The translations under genes were made by a program, and so were the position numbers. A DNA stretch of 64,000 nt. Origin: Ailanthus altissimus (Eukaryota; Streptophyta; Magnoliopsida; Sapindales; Simaroubaceae). The notes beneath the pieces were generated by a model. It saw only the letters and a list, made by a program, of their open reading frames with translations, was not told the origin of the DNA and searched no databases. The stretch's first letter is position 1. Each line of letters starts with the position of its first letter. The stretch spans positions 10,602,001 to 10,666,000 of the forward strand of contig OX327702.1 in assembly GCA_946807835.1 (NCBI GenBank), in the 5' to 3' direction. Shown here in pieces: positions 23,847 through 35,655 of the stretch.

Positions 23847-26800
23847 TGTTAGGGTCGGTGCTTACATGTTATCCCTAAATGTATATATACTTGTATATTT
23901 ATACAAGTGTATATTCCCATTAAATCGCTAATATCCATTAATATGGTACTATGCAATGTAACGTTACAGATATTGTATGATCTAAAGGTGTTTAGGTTAG
24001 ATCTAAAAAAGTTTAGATAAGGACCTACAGTTAGCCACGCTGAGAGATATAAATGCTAAATGTTAGCACAGTTAAGTGTTAGCTGGTTATAATACTCAGC
24101 AGATCCAAGAGTTAGAGCCTTGTCTGTAATGGGACATAGACCTGGGAATATACCAGTAACGGCATAGTTACAAGAGTTGCAATTGAGTGCCAGAAAATGC
24201 TAGTTACGCAAGTATGTTCTTGAATAATTGTCCCTGATCTATTTCTGTCGATGCGGGTCTGTCGGTGGATACCTTTAATATATAGATCAACATATGTCGT
24301 ACCTATAGGGTATAGATGGTCGTTCTTAGCTGACTGTGAGCTTGGAGCTCGTATTGACATATGAGTATCCAGTTAGGACTGGATATAGAACAGACTTGCA
24401 AGGGCCTTTGATAAACACCCTATGTAAGCCGTCAACGGAGGGTCTTCTCGAGTTGAGTAGTATATGTGGTCCTTTGATCTGCGTGCCACGGTTGGCTTGT
24501 AAGTGATCCATCATACTTTGGTTCCACGCATGTTACAGAACTTTCATAGTGTGACCGCTGGCTATCGCTGGGTATGGTCCGATGCTTATAGAGGTTAATG
24601 TGTACAGATATGGGATTCGTCAACTCACATAAGGAGTTAGATATCCAGATGCTTTGAGACTGTATCTAAGAAAGTCTTGTGGCCATAAGTATAAATTTCG
24701 GGAAAGAGTTCTGCCAAGGTAAAACAATATGGCAAAGGAGTTTGCACATATTATTCAGTGAGATACAAGTCTGGAGATAGGACATGGATGAGCACTAGAG
24801 AATTTGACGGTAATAATCTATTGTTAGGGTTGGTGCTTACGCGCCATCCCTAAATGTACATATACTTGTTTATTTATACAAGTGTACATTTCTATTAAAT
24901 CGCTAATACCTAATTATATGGTATTATGCATGTAACGTTACAGACATTGTAGATCTGAAGGAGTTTGGATTGAATTTAAAGGTGTTTAGATAAAGGCTTA
25001 TAGTTACCCATGTTGAGAGATATAATTGCTAAATGTTAGCACAGTTAAGTGTTAGCTGGTTATAATACTCAACAGATCACAAAATTGGAGCCTTATCTAT
25101 AATGGGACATAGACTTAAGAGTATACTAGTAACTGCATAGTTACAAGAGTTGCAATCGGGTGCCAGAAAATGTAAGTTACGCAAGTATGTTCTCGAATAA
25201 TAATCCCTGATCTATTTTTGTCGATGCGGGTCTATCGGCGAATACTTTATATATAGATCAGCATATGTCGTACCTATCGAGTATAGACAGTCGATCCTAA
25301 CTGACTGTGAGCTTGGAGCTCGTATTGACATATGAGTATCCAATTAGGACTGGATATGGGACAGACTCATGAGGGCCTCCGATAGACATTCAATGTAAGC
25401 CGTCAACGGAGGGTTCTCTCGAGTTGAGTAGTATACGTGGTCTTTTGACTTGAGTGCCACAGTGGGCTTGTAAGTGATCCACCATACTTTGGTTTCACAC
25501 ATTTCACAGACCTTTCATGGTGTGACTGCTAGGTGTCGCTGGGTATGGTCTGATGCTTATGGAGTCCGGTGCGTACAGATATGGGATCCGTCAGCTTCCA
25601 TATGGAGTTAGATATCCAGATGCTTCGAGACTGTGTCTCAGAAAGTCTTGTGGCCACAAGCAATAATCCCTGGAAAGAGTTATGCCAGGGTCGAACAATA
25701 TGGCAAAGGAGTTTGCACATATTATTCAGTGAGATACAAGTCTGGAGATAGGACATGGATGAGTACTAGGGGATTTTACGGTAATAATCTATTATTAGGG
25801 TTGGTGCTTATGCACCATCCCTGAATGTACATATACTTGTTTATTTATACAAGTGTACATTTCCATTAAATCGCTAATACCCAATTATATGGTATTATAC
25901 ATGTAACGTTACAGACATTGTAGATCTGAAGGAGTTCGGATTAGATCTAAAGGTGTTTAGATAAAGGCTTATAGTTAGTCATGCTGAGAGATATAATTGC
26001 TAAATGTTAGCACAGTTAAGTGTTAGCTGGTTATAATACTCAACAGATCACAAAATTGGAGCCTTATTTATAATGGGACATAGACTTAAAAGTATACTAG
26101 TAATTGCATAGTTGCAAGAGTTGCAATCGGGTGCCAGGAAATGTAAGTTGTGCAAGTATGTTCTCGAATAATAATCCCTGATCTATTTTTGTCGATGCGA
26201 GTCTATCGGCGGATACTTTATATATAGATCAGCATATGTCGTACCTATCGGGTATAGACGGTCGATCCTAATCGACTGTGAGCTTGGAGCTCGTATTGAC
26301 ATATGGGTATCCAGTTAGGATTGGATATGGGACAGACTCATGAGGGCCTCCGATAGACATTCAATGTAAGCCGTCAATGGAGGGTCCTCTCGAGTTGAGT
26401 AGTATACATGGTCTTTTGACCTGAGTGCCACGGTGGGCTTGTAAGTGATCCACCATACTTTGGTTTCACACATTTCACAGACCTTTCATAGTGTGATCGT
26501 TAGGTGTCGCTGGGTATGATCCGATGCTTATGGAGTCCGGTGCGTACAGATATGGGATCCGTTAGCTCCCATATGGAGTTAGATATCCAGATGCTTCGAG
26601 ACTGTATCTCAGAAAGTCTTGTGGCCACAAGCAATAATCCCATGAAAGAGTTCTGCCAGGGTCGAACAATATGGCTAAGGAGTTTGCACATATTGTTCAT
26701 TGAGATACAAGTCTGGAGATAAGATATGGATGAGCATATGAGGATTTGACAATGATAATCTATATCTCCGCATATCCAGGATATCATGACGGAGGGACTA

Positions 26801-28822
26801 CACGTAGGCGTTGTAACCTCAACTTATTGGTTCAACGTGCTGATTTGTATATTCGTGACGTTTGCGTGGGACATTGCTCACGGACTCATGGAAAGTTTCA
26901 TTTGATGAATCGGGCGTAGAACCTAGGGAGTCCCGCGATATAGAGTATACTAGTTATACACTGGGGCAGCATGCCAGATTAAATTGTTTAATCCAGCAAT
27001 ATTCAGCATTACCACAGGAATACGTGCGTATCTGTTTTCTCAGTTTGATTATTTAATAATTAAGTAATCAAAATATCTTTCTTTTTATATTATATATATA
27101 TATATTATTATTTATATTATATATATATATATATAAAGAAAAAGAAAGAGAAAAGAGAAAGAATTTGGCTAAACGACCAAGGGAGAGGAAAGAAAGGAAG
27201 AAGAGAAGAAGAAGAAGAAAAAAAAATGGTAAAGAGGAAAAATGAAATTGTTTCATTTTTTTCTATCTTTTCAATTTGAGCAATTATTAATTGCTTCAAA
27301 CTCTCCATTTCTTATCCTTTTGGAGAAAAGGATAAAAACACACTCCCGACCATTTTTGGGGTTAAGAGTTAATCCCAAGCTGAATACAGAGCTGCTGTTC
27401 TAGCTCACTAAGCCCACCGTGTTGGTGACTAGAACTGCACACCAGTTGGTCTCTATGTGGACTCCAGAAAAAATATGTGTATAACGTTACACGTTATAGT
27501 GAGCTCTCTAATCAATTAATGTATTAATGTGATTAATATATTTATTTATTGTGTTTATTGTAAAATTTATACGTTTCTGCTGCGTTAGGCAATAGACACA
27601 ATTGCACATACATACACCCACATGCCTTAGACCCGCTAACATCTATATCCCCGCACATCTCGGATATCGTGACGCAAGGACTATACGTATGCGTTGTAAT
27701 CTCAACTTGCATGGTTCAACCCGCTAATTTGTATATCTGTAACGTGTGCGTGGGGCATTGCTCACGGACTCATGGAATAATTCTATTTGACGAATCAGGC
27801 GTGGACCTAAGGAGTCCGGTGATATGGAGTGTACTCGTTGTACATTGGGGCAACGTGCTGGATTAAAGTGTTTAATCCAGCAATATTCAGCACTATCACG
27901 GGATTGCGTGCGTATCTATATTTAAGTATTAATAATTGTTATTTACTAATTGTATAATGACATGTGGCGCATTGTGGACCTTCGGTTGAGTTTACCTAAG
28001 TGCGAGTTTAGTGAGACCCATTAGGGGTAGACTTGGTAACTATTTATGAGGGGCAAAATAGTCATTTTATATTTTAATTATTTAATTGTTAAATAATCAA
28101 AATATCTCATTATTATATATTATTTTATTATATAATATAATATAATATTATTTTATTTAATGGTGCCATATAGGTGGCATCCATTAATAATAATTTATTA
28201 TTAACATTATTATATTATTATTTATATAATCTAATATATTATTATTATATAATATATATATATATATATATTGGTGAGATTGTGTGAAAGATTTGGAGGA
28301 GAGTGTGTTTTTTCGAGAGAGAAACGGAAATGGAAGAGAGAGAAGAGAAAGAAATAGAGAAAGAAGAGAGAAGAGAAGAAGAAAAAGAAAAAAAATGGAA
28401 AAAAATAAAATTGTTTTATTTTTCTTTATGGCACCAATTGAAGCAATTGTGAATTATTTCAAATTCTTAATTTCTTATCCTTTTAGAGAAAAGGATAAAT
28501 ACACACACTCGGTCATTTTGGGGTTTAAGAGTTAAACCCACTGCTGGATAAAGGGGTTGTTGTTCTAGCTCACCAAGCCCATCGTATTAGTGACTAGAAT
28601 TGTCTGCGAGTTGGTCTTCATGCGGACTCTGAGAAAATACGTGTATAACGTTACACGTTGAGGTGAGTTCTTAAACCTTCTAATATATTAATGTGATTAA
28701 TATATTGTGTTTATTGTATATTTAACGTTTCTACTGCATATAAATTCGTATATAATACGTATGTTAGGCAATAGACACAATTGCACCTGCATACACCTAC
28801 ATATATTAAACCTCTGACAACA
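23847..28822 (+). mobile_element. Composite LTR-A array (rearranged solo LTR) in Copia-2
   Basis: Flanking CTAGG occurs at 23842-23846 and 28823-28827, so the array occupies one insertion site. Order: LTR 5' part 23847-24821, second 5' part 24822-25792, full-length LTR 25793-27641, and LTR 3' part 27642-28822. Every internal junction carries TCTAT (24817, 25788, 27642), which is also the native sequence at that point of the LTR. This fits an LTR inserted inside an LTR, then unequal exchange. No internal retrotransposon coding sequence is present. Confidence 0.85.
25793..27641 (+). mobile_element. Full-length LTR-A solo LTR nested in another LTR-A
   Basis: It starts TATTAGGG (TG changed to TA) and ends CGCTAACA, with perfect TCTAT flanks at 25788-25792 and 27642-27646. 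It contains the LTR-A blocks in order, a (TA)n tract (27090-27135), a GA-rich tract (27136-27240), and the consecutive stem-loops reported in the findings (27239-27435). Confidence 0.85.
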
Positions 28823-28827
28823 CTAGG

Positions 28828-29221
28828 TGCTATGAGTTGAGATAGAATACCATACTCTATTAAGTGATCCTTCAACTTTGTGTCAAGATACTCACCACTT
28901 CGATCAGATCGAAGGGTCTTGAGTGATTTACTTAGTTGTATTTCAGCTTCTGATAAGAATTCTTTGAACTTTTCAAAAGTCTTAAATTTTCTTTATATTA
29001 AGTAAACGTAAATGTATCTCGAATAATCAACTCTTGCATGTACGTTTAATGGATTGTAGATGCTAGTATGTATAAATTGAAGTAATTCTTTGGTTGTTTT
29101 GCCCTTAGCTGAGAAGAGTCTTCTAGTTATTTTACTCTCTAGACAAGACTCGCGTATAAGAAGAGTGTCAACATTTAACTATATTTTTCATAACACTTAA
29201 AACTATATTTTCATAAAAACT
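28828..29221 (-). pseudogene. Copia-2 integrase core remnant
   Basis: On the minus strand the order is: a KITRRLFSAKGKTTKELL-like segment, then NPLNVHARVDYSRYIYVYL, then SDRSGEYLDTKLKDHLIEYG and ILSQL. This is the Ty1-copia integrase pattern, with the second catalytic Asp (SD-R-G-EY) visible. It ends at the composite LTR insertion. Gag and protease, which should precede it, are missing. Confidence 0.78.
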
Positions 29222-29236
29222 TGGCTCTGATACAAA
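29222..29236 (-). other. Copia-2 primer-binding site
   Basis: The minus strand reads TTTGTATCAGAGCCA immediately inside the right LTR, matching the usual Ty1-copia primer site TGGTATCAGAGC for initiator methionine tRNA with minor changes. It fixes the coding direction of this element as minus. Confidence 0.75.
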
Positions 29237-29237
29237 T

Positions 29238-30943
29238 TGTTGGTTTTTATCAAGGATTTGCTGTAGAATTTAACATAAAAAATTCAGATAAAAACTCTTT
29301 TTATCTTTCATTAAATCTTTATAAATATATGGTTTGGTGTAGAATTTAAAACAAGAATAATCAAGAGCATATATTGAATCCACACTTAGTTTTCTTTGAG
29401 CAATTGATTTTAAACAAAGCCTCTTGTATCACAGTAAGTGAAAGAGTGGGCTTCCAATTTCTTTCTCTAAAGAAAAAATACGTATTTTAAAAGCGTGTAT
29501 TTTTTTAAGTCTTTTGTTCCCCTTTTATAATGTCCTTAAAATAATAATCTATTATTAATTTAATTAAATAATTTTAATTAATAGCATTTATTAATTAAAT
29601 CATTATCCCTTAAAAGAGACCTAATACACGTGAACCACAGAGAATCTCACTCTTTGTGGTTAATATGTAACATTCAGTAATTGGTTATTACAAGACTTCT
29701 AAAATAAATAAATTTATGGTCTTTTAATAAAAGGAAAACACTAAAAATAAAATAATTTCAAAAATAATCCTTTAGACTTTATCTATTTAATTCTCAAATT
29801 AAACATTATATTTAGATAAGATATTATCTATAAAATTAATTAATTCTTAATTAATTAATTTTATCCAAATATATAAATATACGTATTTGGAAAACTATTT
29901 TTTGGACACAATAATTGTGTAATAAAATTAATTTTTTAATTGTTCACGTAATAAACTAAGAGGTCGTATTAAAGACCTACAAACCTAAAATTTCAAGCTC
30001 TAATATATTTTAGATAATTAATTAAATTTTTAATTAATTAATCTAATTTATTAATTCAAATATTATTCCATTAAAAATTTAGAATTACACTCTTGAAATT
30101 GTAGATATAATTTATTCAAAAAACTTAAAGCGATCTATTGATTTAATTACTACATGCAATAAAACCTTCCATAGATGGTTCATAATTAGAGTTAGATCAA
30201 ATAACAATTTTACATCTCTAATTACTTCTTTATGCTTAAGTACTATTAATTTATAAGTGAATATTTAATTTTTAATCTTGTTACAAATTGAGCGCTCTAA
30301 TCTTTTAGTTCTAAAACTAACATTTAAGGGAACCTTTTTTCTAACTTCCATAAAGAAAGAATGAATTTTATATCTATAAATTATATTCCAACTGCTTATC
30401 TTATTATGCCATAAAAATACAAGTTTTTAGTTTGTTATTTAGACAAACCATAACGAGTATTTCAAATGACATAGTTGCGCAAACAGGAGTTTATGGTCAT
30501 TCCAAATTAAGGTTGATTTGTATATGATTATCAGTTGACGTTATTTGAATTATTAATTAACAACAATATTTTTTATAAGAATTTAAATTATATCTTGTCC
30601 AATCTTGTATAAGTATATTATATAAAGTGCATCCACCATAATGTCATTATATTAAATTCAGATAAAATCTTCACATTCTCAATGTCTGTAGACTGCATTA
30701 ATAATATCTAATTAAAGATTCTAAATTTTAATTAATTTATTATAAACTTTTTTAATTTATTATCTAAAGGTTAATCCTTTTGTATATAATAATTATATAC
30801 TTAGGTTATGGTCACATAAATAAACCCAAATTTTTTTTATATTTACTTTAAATATTATCAACACTTTTCAAGTATAAAATATCAAATTTATTTATTTAAT
30901 AAAAATAGTATAAGTACAAACTTTTAGGGCACTATCCTTAACA
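29238..30943 (-). mobile_element. Copia-2 right LTR (5' LTR in coding sense)
   Basis: On the plus strand it begins TGTTGGTTTTTATCAAGG and ends CACTATCCTTAACA, 1706 bp. It matches the left LTR block for block, without the internal duplication or insertion found there. The TSD ATAAT follows at 30944-30948. Confidence 0.85.
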
Positions 30944-30948
30944 ATAAT

Positions 30949-33023
30949 AATAGCTTAATTTTGGTACTCTTAGTTAATTTTCAAAAATATTTTCAGTGAA
31001 GACATTTTTAAGATTTTATCTGTTTTTTCAATGTGAGTTGATTAGTTGAAAAGGTGTTGGAGAAAAAGTTTTGAAAATATTTTAAATGATTAATAAGTAA
31101 TAATCTATTAATATAGTTTTAATATTGTAAGTTACTTATTATAAAATTTATATTATTAAATTATTATTATATAGTGGTTATAATATTTAATTAGTCATTA
31201 AACTTAGTTTAAATATTTAAGAGTTATAATGTTTATTTCTATAATCATTACTATTATTAAGGGAGTTATAATATTTATATTATATGGAGTTATTATACAT
31301 CAAATTATTCTTATTAATTCTTGAAATACTATTTAGACCTACTATTACTATATAAAGGATGTTAATCCTTCATTAAAAAGGATGGTGTATGAGTGAAAAG
31401 ATAAACAAAATAAGGTATTCTATGTATATGTAAACTTTAAAATAATACACTTTTTATTTTTGTATTTTTATCAACTTTGACAATAAAGACTTAATATAAT
31501 CTTTTGGTAATTGTGCTTATTGAGAAGAGTGATTATAAACATAGATTTGAATCTTATAATCATATAGATCCGTCATTATTTGCACGAAAGTATTACTATT
31601 TAATTTTTTGCTTTCTATTTATATTTATGTATATCTTATGTATGTTGATTTCAATATTATATATTTGATAACATTTGTTTTAGTATATTTTGGGTAATAT
31701 GTAAATTAAATTACCTATTATTTTAAAGCCAAATAGATTCTTTAAACACATAAATTTATTTTGTTAATTGTAAAGTTTTTTTTTTTGGTTGTTGTTCATA
31801 CATACATTTATATGATTGATATTTGTTTATTGTGGATTAAATTGTATTAAAAATAAATTTTATATCTATTCTTTACGTAGATACGGCATTCAATTTAAGA
31901 TATGTATTTTTAAAGAAATTATTTAGTGTGTTAAATTGTTGATGATTTTGTGAATGTCTTAGTATTATTTGTGTTATAATTAAATTACTAATAGCTAGTT
32001 ATATATAATTTTTCTACGAGAAGGCATTGCAAGGGTTTACCTAAATCTCAGAATTTTCTTCATTGTTACTGTTATTGTATGCACTGTAGAGCTACCGATA
32101 TAGCCAGCAAAATAAGTCTACGACTTTCACAGATTACAATAACAAAGTATAGCCTTCTGATACAAAATCATAAGAATGAAGAAAAGCTATCTATATGTTT
32201 ATTTAGTGAACGGAAATGCACGTGTTGTAGCAACAGTAGAACACCACCGGGTAGTATTTAATTTCCTAGTAATATGTGGCAGCATATTTGGTACAAGAAT
32301 CAGTCTTCTTGACTTTTCCATAGTACATGAAATACAATTTTATTGCTTTTAGAAGCATTTATTAGATTTTTAACTCATCTTGACACATATAAGCATTGGA
32401 GCTCCGATATGTTATCTGACATTTTCCTTATCATTCTAGTGAGTTTCTGAACAACTTTCTGACTCTGTTTTTCATGATAAACCAGAATGTTTCCAATTAT
32501 TATGTTATGAAAAATGAATCATTTCATCTCAAGTGTTTTCTATACTTGCAAGAGTATAATTAATTAGTTAATTACTTATTAATTTGTGGTGTAAAAAAAA
32601 TGTGGAGCATTATTTTTATGTAATCGGATAAAGATTTTTAGAAAATTAATATTAAAATAATTATTACAGGAGTGTAAACTCCTAACAAAATGCAATTTGA
32701 GGTATCTAAGGAAAAGAACAATTATTTTTCTTTATGAAAGAAAAAGTTGGATCATAGCTACCATTGGTTGAAGGATGATGTACATTTTTTTCACAATATT
32801 TTGTTTATGCAATTACATGTGTTGTTGCTCTTTGATTTATGATTACTATTTTAACTACATAACTTATTCTTTTCTTAATTGTGAAGTGTGTAAATGTGTT
32901 TTTACATAATGTATTTTAATATTTTATTTTTAATTAAATATTATATTTAAATTAAGATAAATTCATAACTTTGGACTAAAATATAAACAAATCAAAATTT
33001 TGGCAGGATCACAGTAGCGGGAG
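30949..33023. other. AT-rich spacer between Copia-2 and Copia-A, unassigned
   Basis: AT-rich DNA with no recognisable coding domain. A TATA-like 'ctatataaagg' near 31360, followed by T-rich sequence, suggests a decayed LTR, but no matching end was found. A slightly less AT-rich patch at 32030-32250 holds a 60-codon plus-strand frame of unknown origin. The last ~40 bp before Copia-A (CACAGTAGC motif) could belong to the SIRE-like LTR that resumes at 46571. Confidence 0.45.
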
Positions 33024-33028
33024 AATTG

Positions 33029-35067
33029 TGTTAGGGTTGGTACTTACGTGCCATCACTAAATGTACATATATTTATGTATTTATATAAGTGTACATTACT
33101 ATTAAATCGCTAATACCTATTTATATGGTATTATGCAATGTAACATTATAGATATTGTATAATCTGAAAGAGTTCAGATCTGATCTAAAGGAGTTTAGAT
33201 AAGGGCCCTCAATTAGCCATGCTGAGAGATACAAATACTAAATGTTAGCATAGCTAATAGTTAGCTAGTTATAATACTTAGTGAAGATCCAAGAGTTGGA
33301 GACTTATCTGTAATGGGACATAGACCAGAGAATATACTAGTAACTGCATAGTTACAATCGGGTGCTAGAAAATGTCAGTTACGCAAGTATGTTCTCAAAT
33401 ATTATCCTTGATCTTAGAGCTCGTATTGATATATGGGTATCCAGTTAGGACTGGATATAGGACAGACTTACGAGGGCCTCCAATAGACACCCTATGGAAG
33501 CTATTGACAGAGGGTCCTCTCGAGTTAAGTAGTATACGTGGTCCATTGACCTGAGTGCCATAGTAAACTTGTAAGTGATCCACCATACTTTAGTTCCACG
33601 CATGTCATAAACCTTTTATGGTGTGACTGCTGGGTGTCGCTGGGTATGGTTCGATGCTTATGGAGTCCGGTGTGTACAGATATGGGATTCGTTAGCTCAC
33701 ATAGGGAGTTAGATCTCTAGATACTTCGAGACTGTATCTCAGAAAGTCTTGTGGCTGCAAGCATTAATTCTGAGAAAGAGTTTTCGCCAGAGTGAAACAA
33801 TATAGCGAAGGAGTTTGCACATATTGTTCAGTGAGATAGAAGTTTGGGGATAAGGTATAGATGAGTATATGGGGATTTGAAGGTGATAATCTATATCTTC
33901 GCACATCAGGATATCATGACAGAATGACTATACGTATGTGTTGTAACCTCAACTTGCATGGTTAAATGCGCTGATTTGTAAATCCATGACGTGTGCATGG
34001 GGCAATATTCACAGACTCATGGAATAGTTTCATATGACAAATCAGGCGTGGACTTAGGGAGTCCCGTGATATGGAGTGTACTCGTTGTGCATTGAGGCAG
34101 CGTACCAGATTAAATTGTTTAATCTAGCAATATCCAGTACTACACGGGAATGGGTGCGTATATGTATTTAAGTGTTAAGTACAACAATTAGTCAATAATT
34201 GTTATTTACTAATTATACAATGACACGTAGTAGATTGTGGTCCCTCGGTTGAGTTTACCTATGTGTGAAATTTAGTGGGACTTGCTAAGCAGTAAACTTG
34301 ATAACTATTCATGAGGGGCAAAATGATCATTTTATACATTGATTATTTAATTGTTAAATAATAAAAAATATCTCATTATTTTATTTTATTATATTATATA
34401 TTATTTTAATATATAATATTATTATATTATTATAATGGGTTATACTTGTCACCCATTATTCTTTTTATATTATTATTTATTTATATAATAATATTATTAT
34501 TTATATATATATATATTTGAGATAAAAGTTTATGAGGTGTGTGTGTGTATTGTATGGTGCCGGGAGGGTGAAGAAATGAAAGGGAAATGAAATTGTTTCA
34601 TTTCCCGTTTTGGTGCCGAGAAGAAGAAAACAAAAGTAAGAAAAATAAAATTGTTTTATTTTTCTTTATGATGCTGAGAGAAGTAATTGTGAATTACTTT
34701 AATTTTCATTTCGTTTCCTTTTAGAGAAAAGGAAAAATACACACAACCAGTCATTTTAAGGGTTTAAGAGTTAAGCTTAGTGCTAGATTTAGAGTTGTTG
34801 TTCTAACTTACCAAACCCACTGAGTTGGTGACTAGAACTGCCAACGAGTTGATCTCCATGCGAACTCCGAGAAAATACGTATATAACGTTACATGTTATG
34901 GTGATTTCTCAACCCTTTAAATATATTAATATGATTAATGTATTATTTATTGTGTTTATTGTATGATTTAATTTTTCCGCAACGTTAAATATGTATGTGA
35001 TATATATTTTATGTAATAAACACAATTACACATGCATACACCCATGTATATTAGATCTCTGACAAAA
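33029..35067 (+). mobile_element. Copia-A 5' LTR
   Basis: It starts TGTTAGGGTTGGTACTTACG and ends CTCTGACAAAA, about 2.04 kb, directly followed by the PBS. It shares all blocks with the other LTR-A copies. Its downstream third has the stem-loop series at 34582-34735, with an extra strong hairpin at 34582-34606 (arms GGGAAATGAAA / TTTCATTTCCC). Confidence 0.88.
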
Positions 35068-35080
35068 ATAGTATCAGAGC
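35068..35080 (+). other. Copia-A primer-binding site
   Basis: TAGTATCAGAGCT directly follows the 5' LTR and differs by one base from the common copia primer site TGGTATCAGAGC (initiator methionine tRNA). It is not a tRNA gene. Confidence 0.8.
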
Positions 35081-35149
35081 TATTTTGAAATATTTAGGTG
35101 TTGTTTGAGTGAACGGATGTAAAAGGCCCAGTGTAAATGGTGATTTTAA

Positions 35150-35490
35150 GTGTTGAAACCAGTGTGCCAAAAGGGGTGCACTGGGCACTGTAGCGCTAGA
35201 GGGCTGGCATCGCGGCACTGGGGGTTCGACCTCTCAGCGTCATAGTGTTGAAGATCTGGTGCTGCGGCACTAGGAGTTCTTTCTCCCAACGCTAAGGCAC
35301 TGGCCAGCCTGCGCTGGGGCACTGAAGGTTCTAGAATTTGCGACCCAGCGGTGATGGATAGGCTCCACAGAGTTGGGGGTTCGATCTCCTAGCGTTGCAG
35401 CGATGGTAATCCGACGCCGCGGCGCTAGGGGTTTGACCTCCAGCGCTGTAGTGATGTAATCTGGCCGCGGCGGTGTACTGTTCATTTGAA
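35150..35490 (+). repeat. GC-rich degenerate tandem repeat in the Copia-A leader
   Basis: Roughly five to six units of about 60 bp. Each has a GCGGCACTGGGGGTTC-like box, a CCTCYCAGCG-like box and a TGGTGCTGCGGCAC-like box. Examples are at 35210-35235, 35262-35285, 35305-35330, 35370-35395 and 35420-35450. The block is far more GC-rich than everything around it. Confidence 0.7.
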
Positions 35491-35558
35491 CAATATTTTG
35501 TATTGTTCACAGCTACAGGATTTTTGAACTGTGTTTCAAAATTAATTTTGTATGTGTA

Positions 35559-35655
35559 GATTTATAAGCTGTAGTGATAAAAGTTATCATTCTACATTAT
35601 AAATCGAGATTTATGAGATGCACTGATAAGAGTTATCAGTCTGCATTATAAACCA
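35559..35655 (+). repeat. Two ~50-bp repeats, each with a stem-loop
   Basis: Copy 1 (35559-35605) and copy 2 (35608-35655) share TTATRAGMTGYASTGATAAR, GTTATCATTCTACATTATAAA or a variant. The core of each is an inverted repeat: TGATAA-aag-TTATCA in copy 1 and CTGATAA-gag-TTATCAG in copy 2. They lie between the PBS and gag. Confidence 0.7.

Larger units (their letters stand above)
13004..30943 (-). mobile_element. Copia-2: Ty1-copia retrotransposon, degenerate, heavily nested
   Basis: On the plus strand both LTRs begin TGTTRG and end TTAACA. The flanking five bases are ATAAT at 12999-13003 and again at 30944-30948. The coding direction is minus: a PBS complement (GGCTCTGATACAAA) lies just inside the right LTR, and RNase H motifs lie just inside the left LTR. 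Gag and protease appear deleted, because integrase starts within about 60 bp of the PBS. Nested insertions listed below account for most of the 17.9 kb. Confidence 0.88.

Noticed and set aside
23847..25792. Satellite DNA (two direct ~970-bp units)
   Set aside because: The units are parts of an LTR with a shared TCTAT joint and an outer TSD, so a rearranged LTR explains them better than a satellite.
26504..26722. Overlapping frames of 60-95 codons repeated at several LTR-A copies (668, 24432, 25569, 26500, 33372, 36558, 42157)
   Set aside because: They recur because the LTR recurs, differ in length through indels, exist on both strands and have no coding motif. They are non-coding LTR sequence.
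32079..32261. 60-codon plus-strand frame in a less AT-rich patch
   Set aside because: Cysteine-rich but matches no domain I know, and flanked by stops in all frames. Kept only as a note in the spacer entry.
35068..35080. tRNA gene fragments (GTATCAGAGC strings here and at 29222 and 47219)
   Set aside because: Each is a 12-15-base primer-binding site next to an LTR; no cloverleaf-forming sequence surrounds them.
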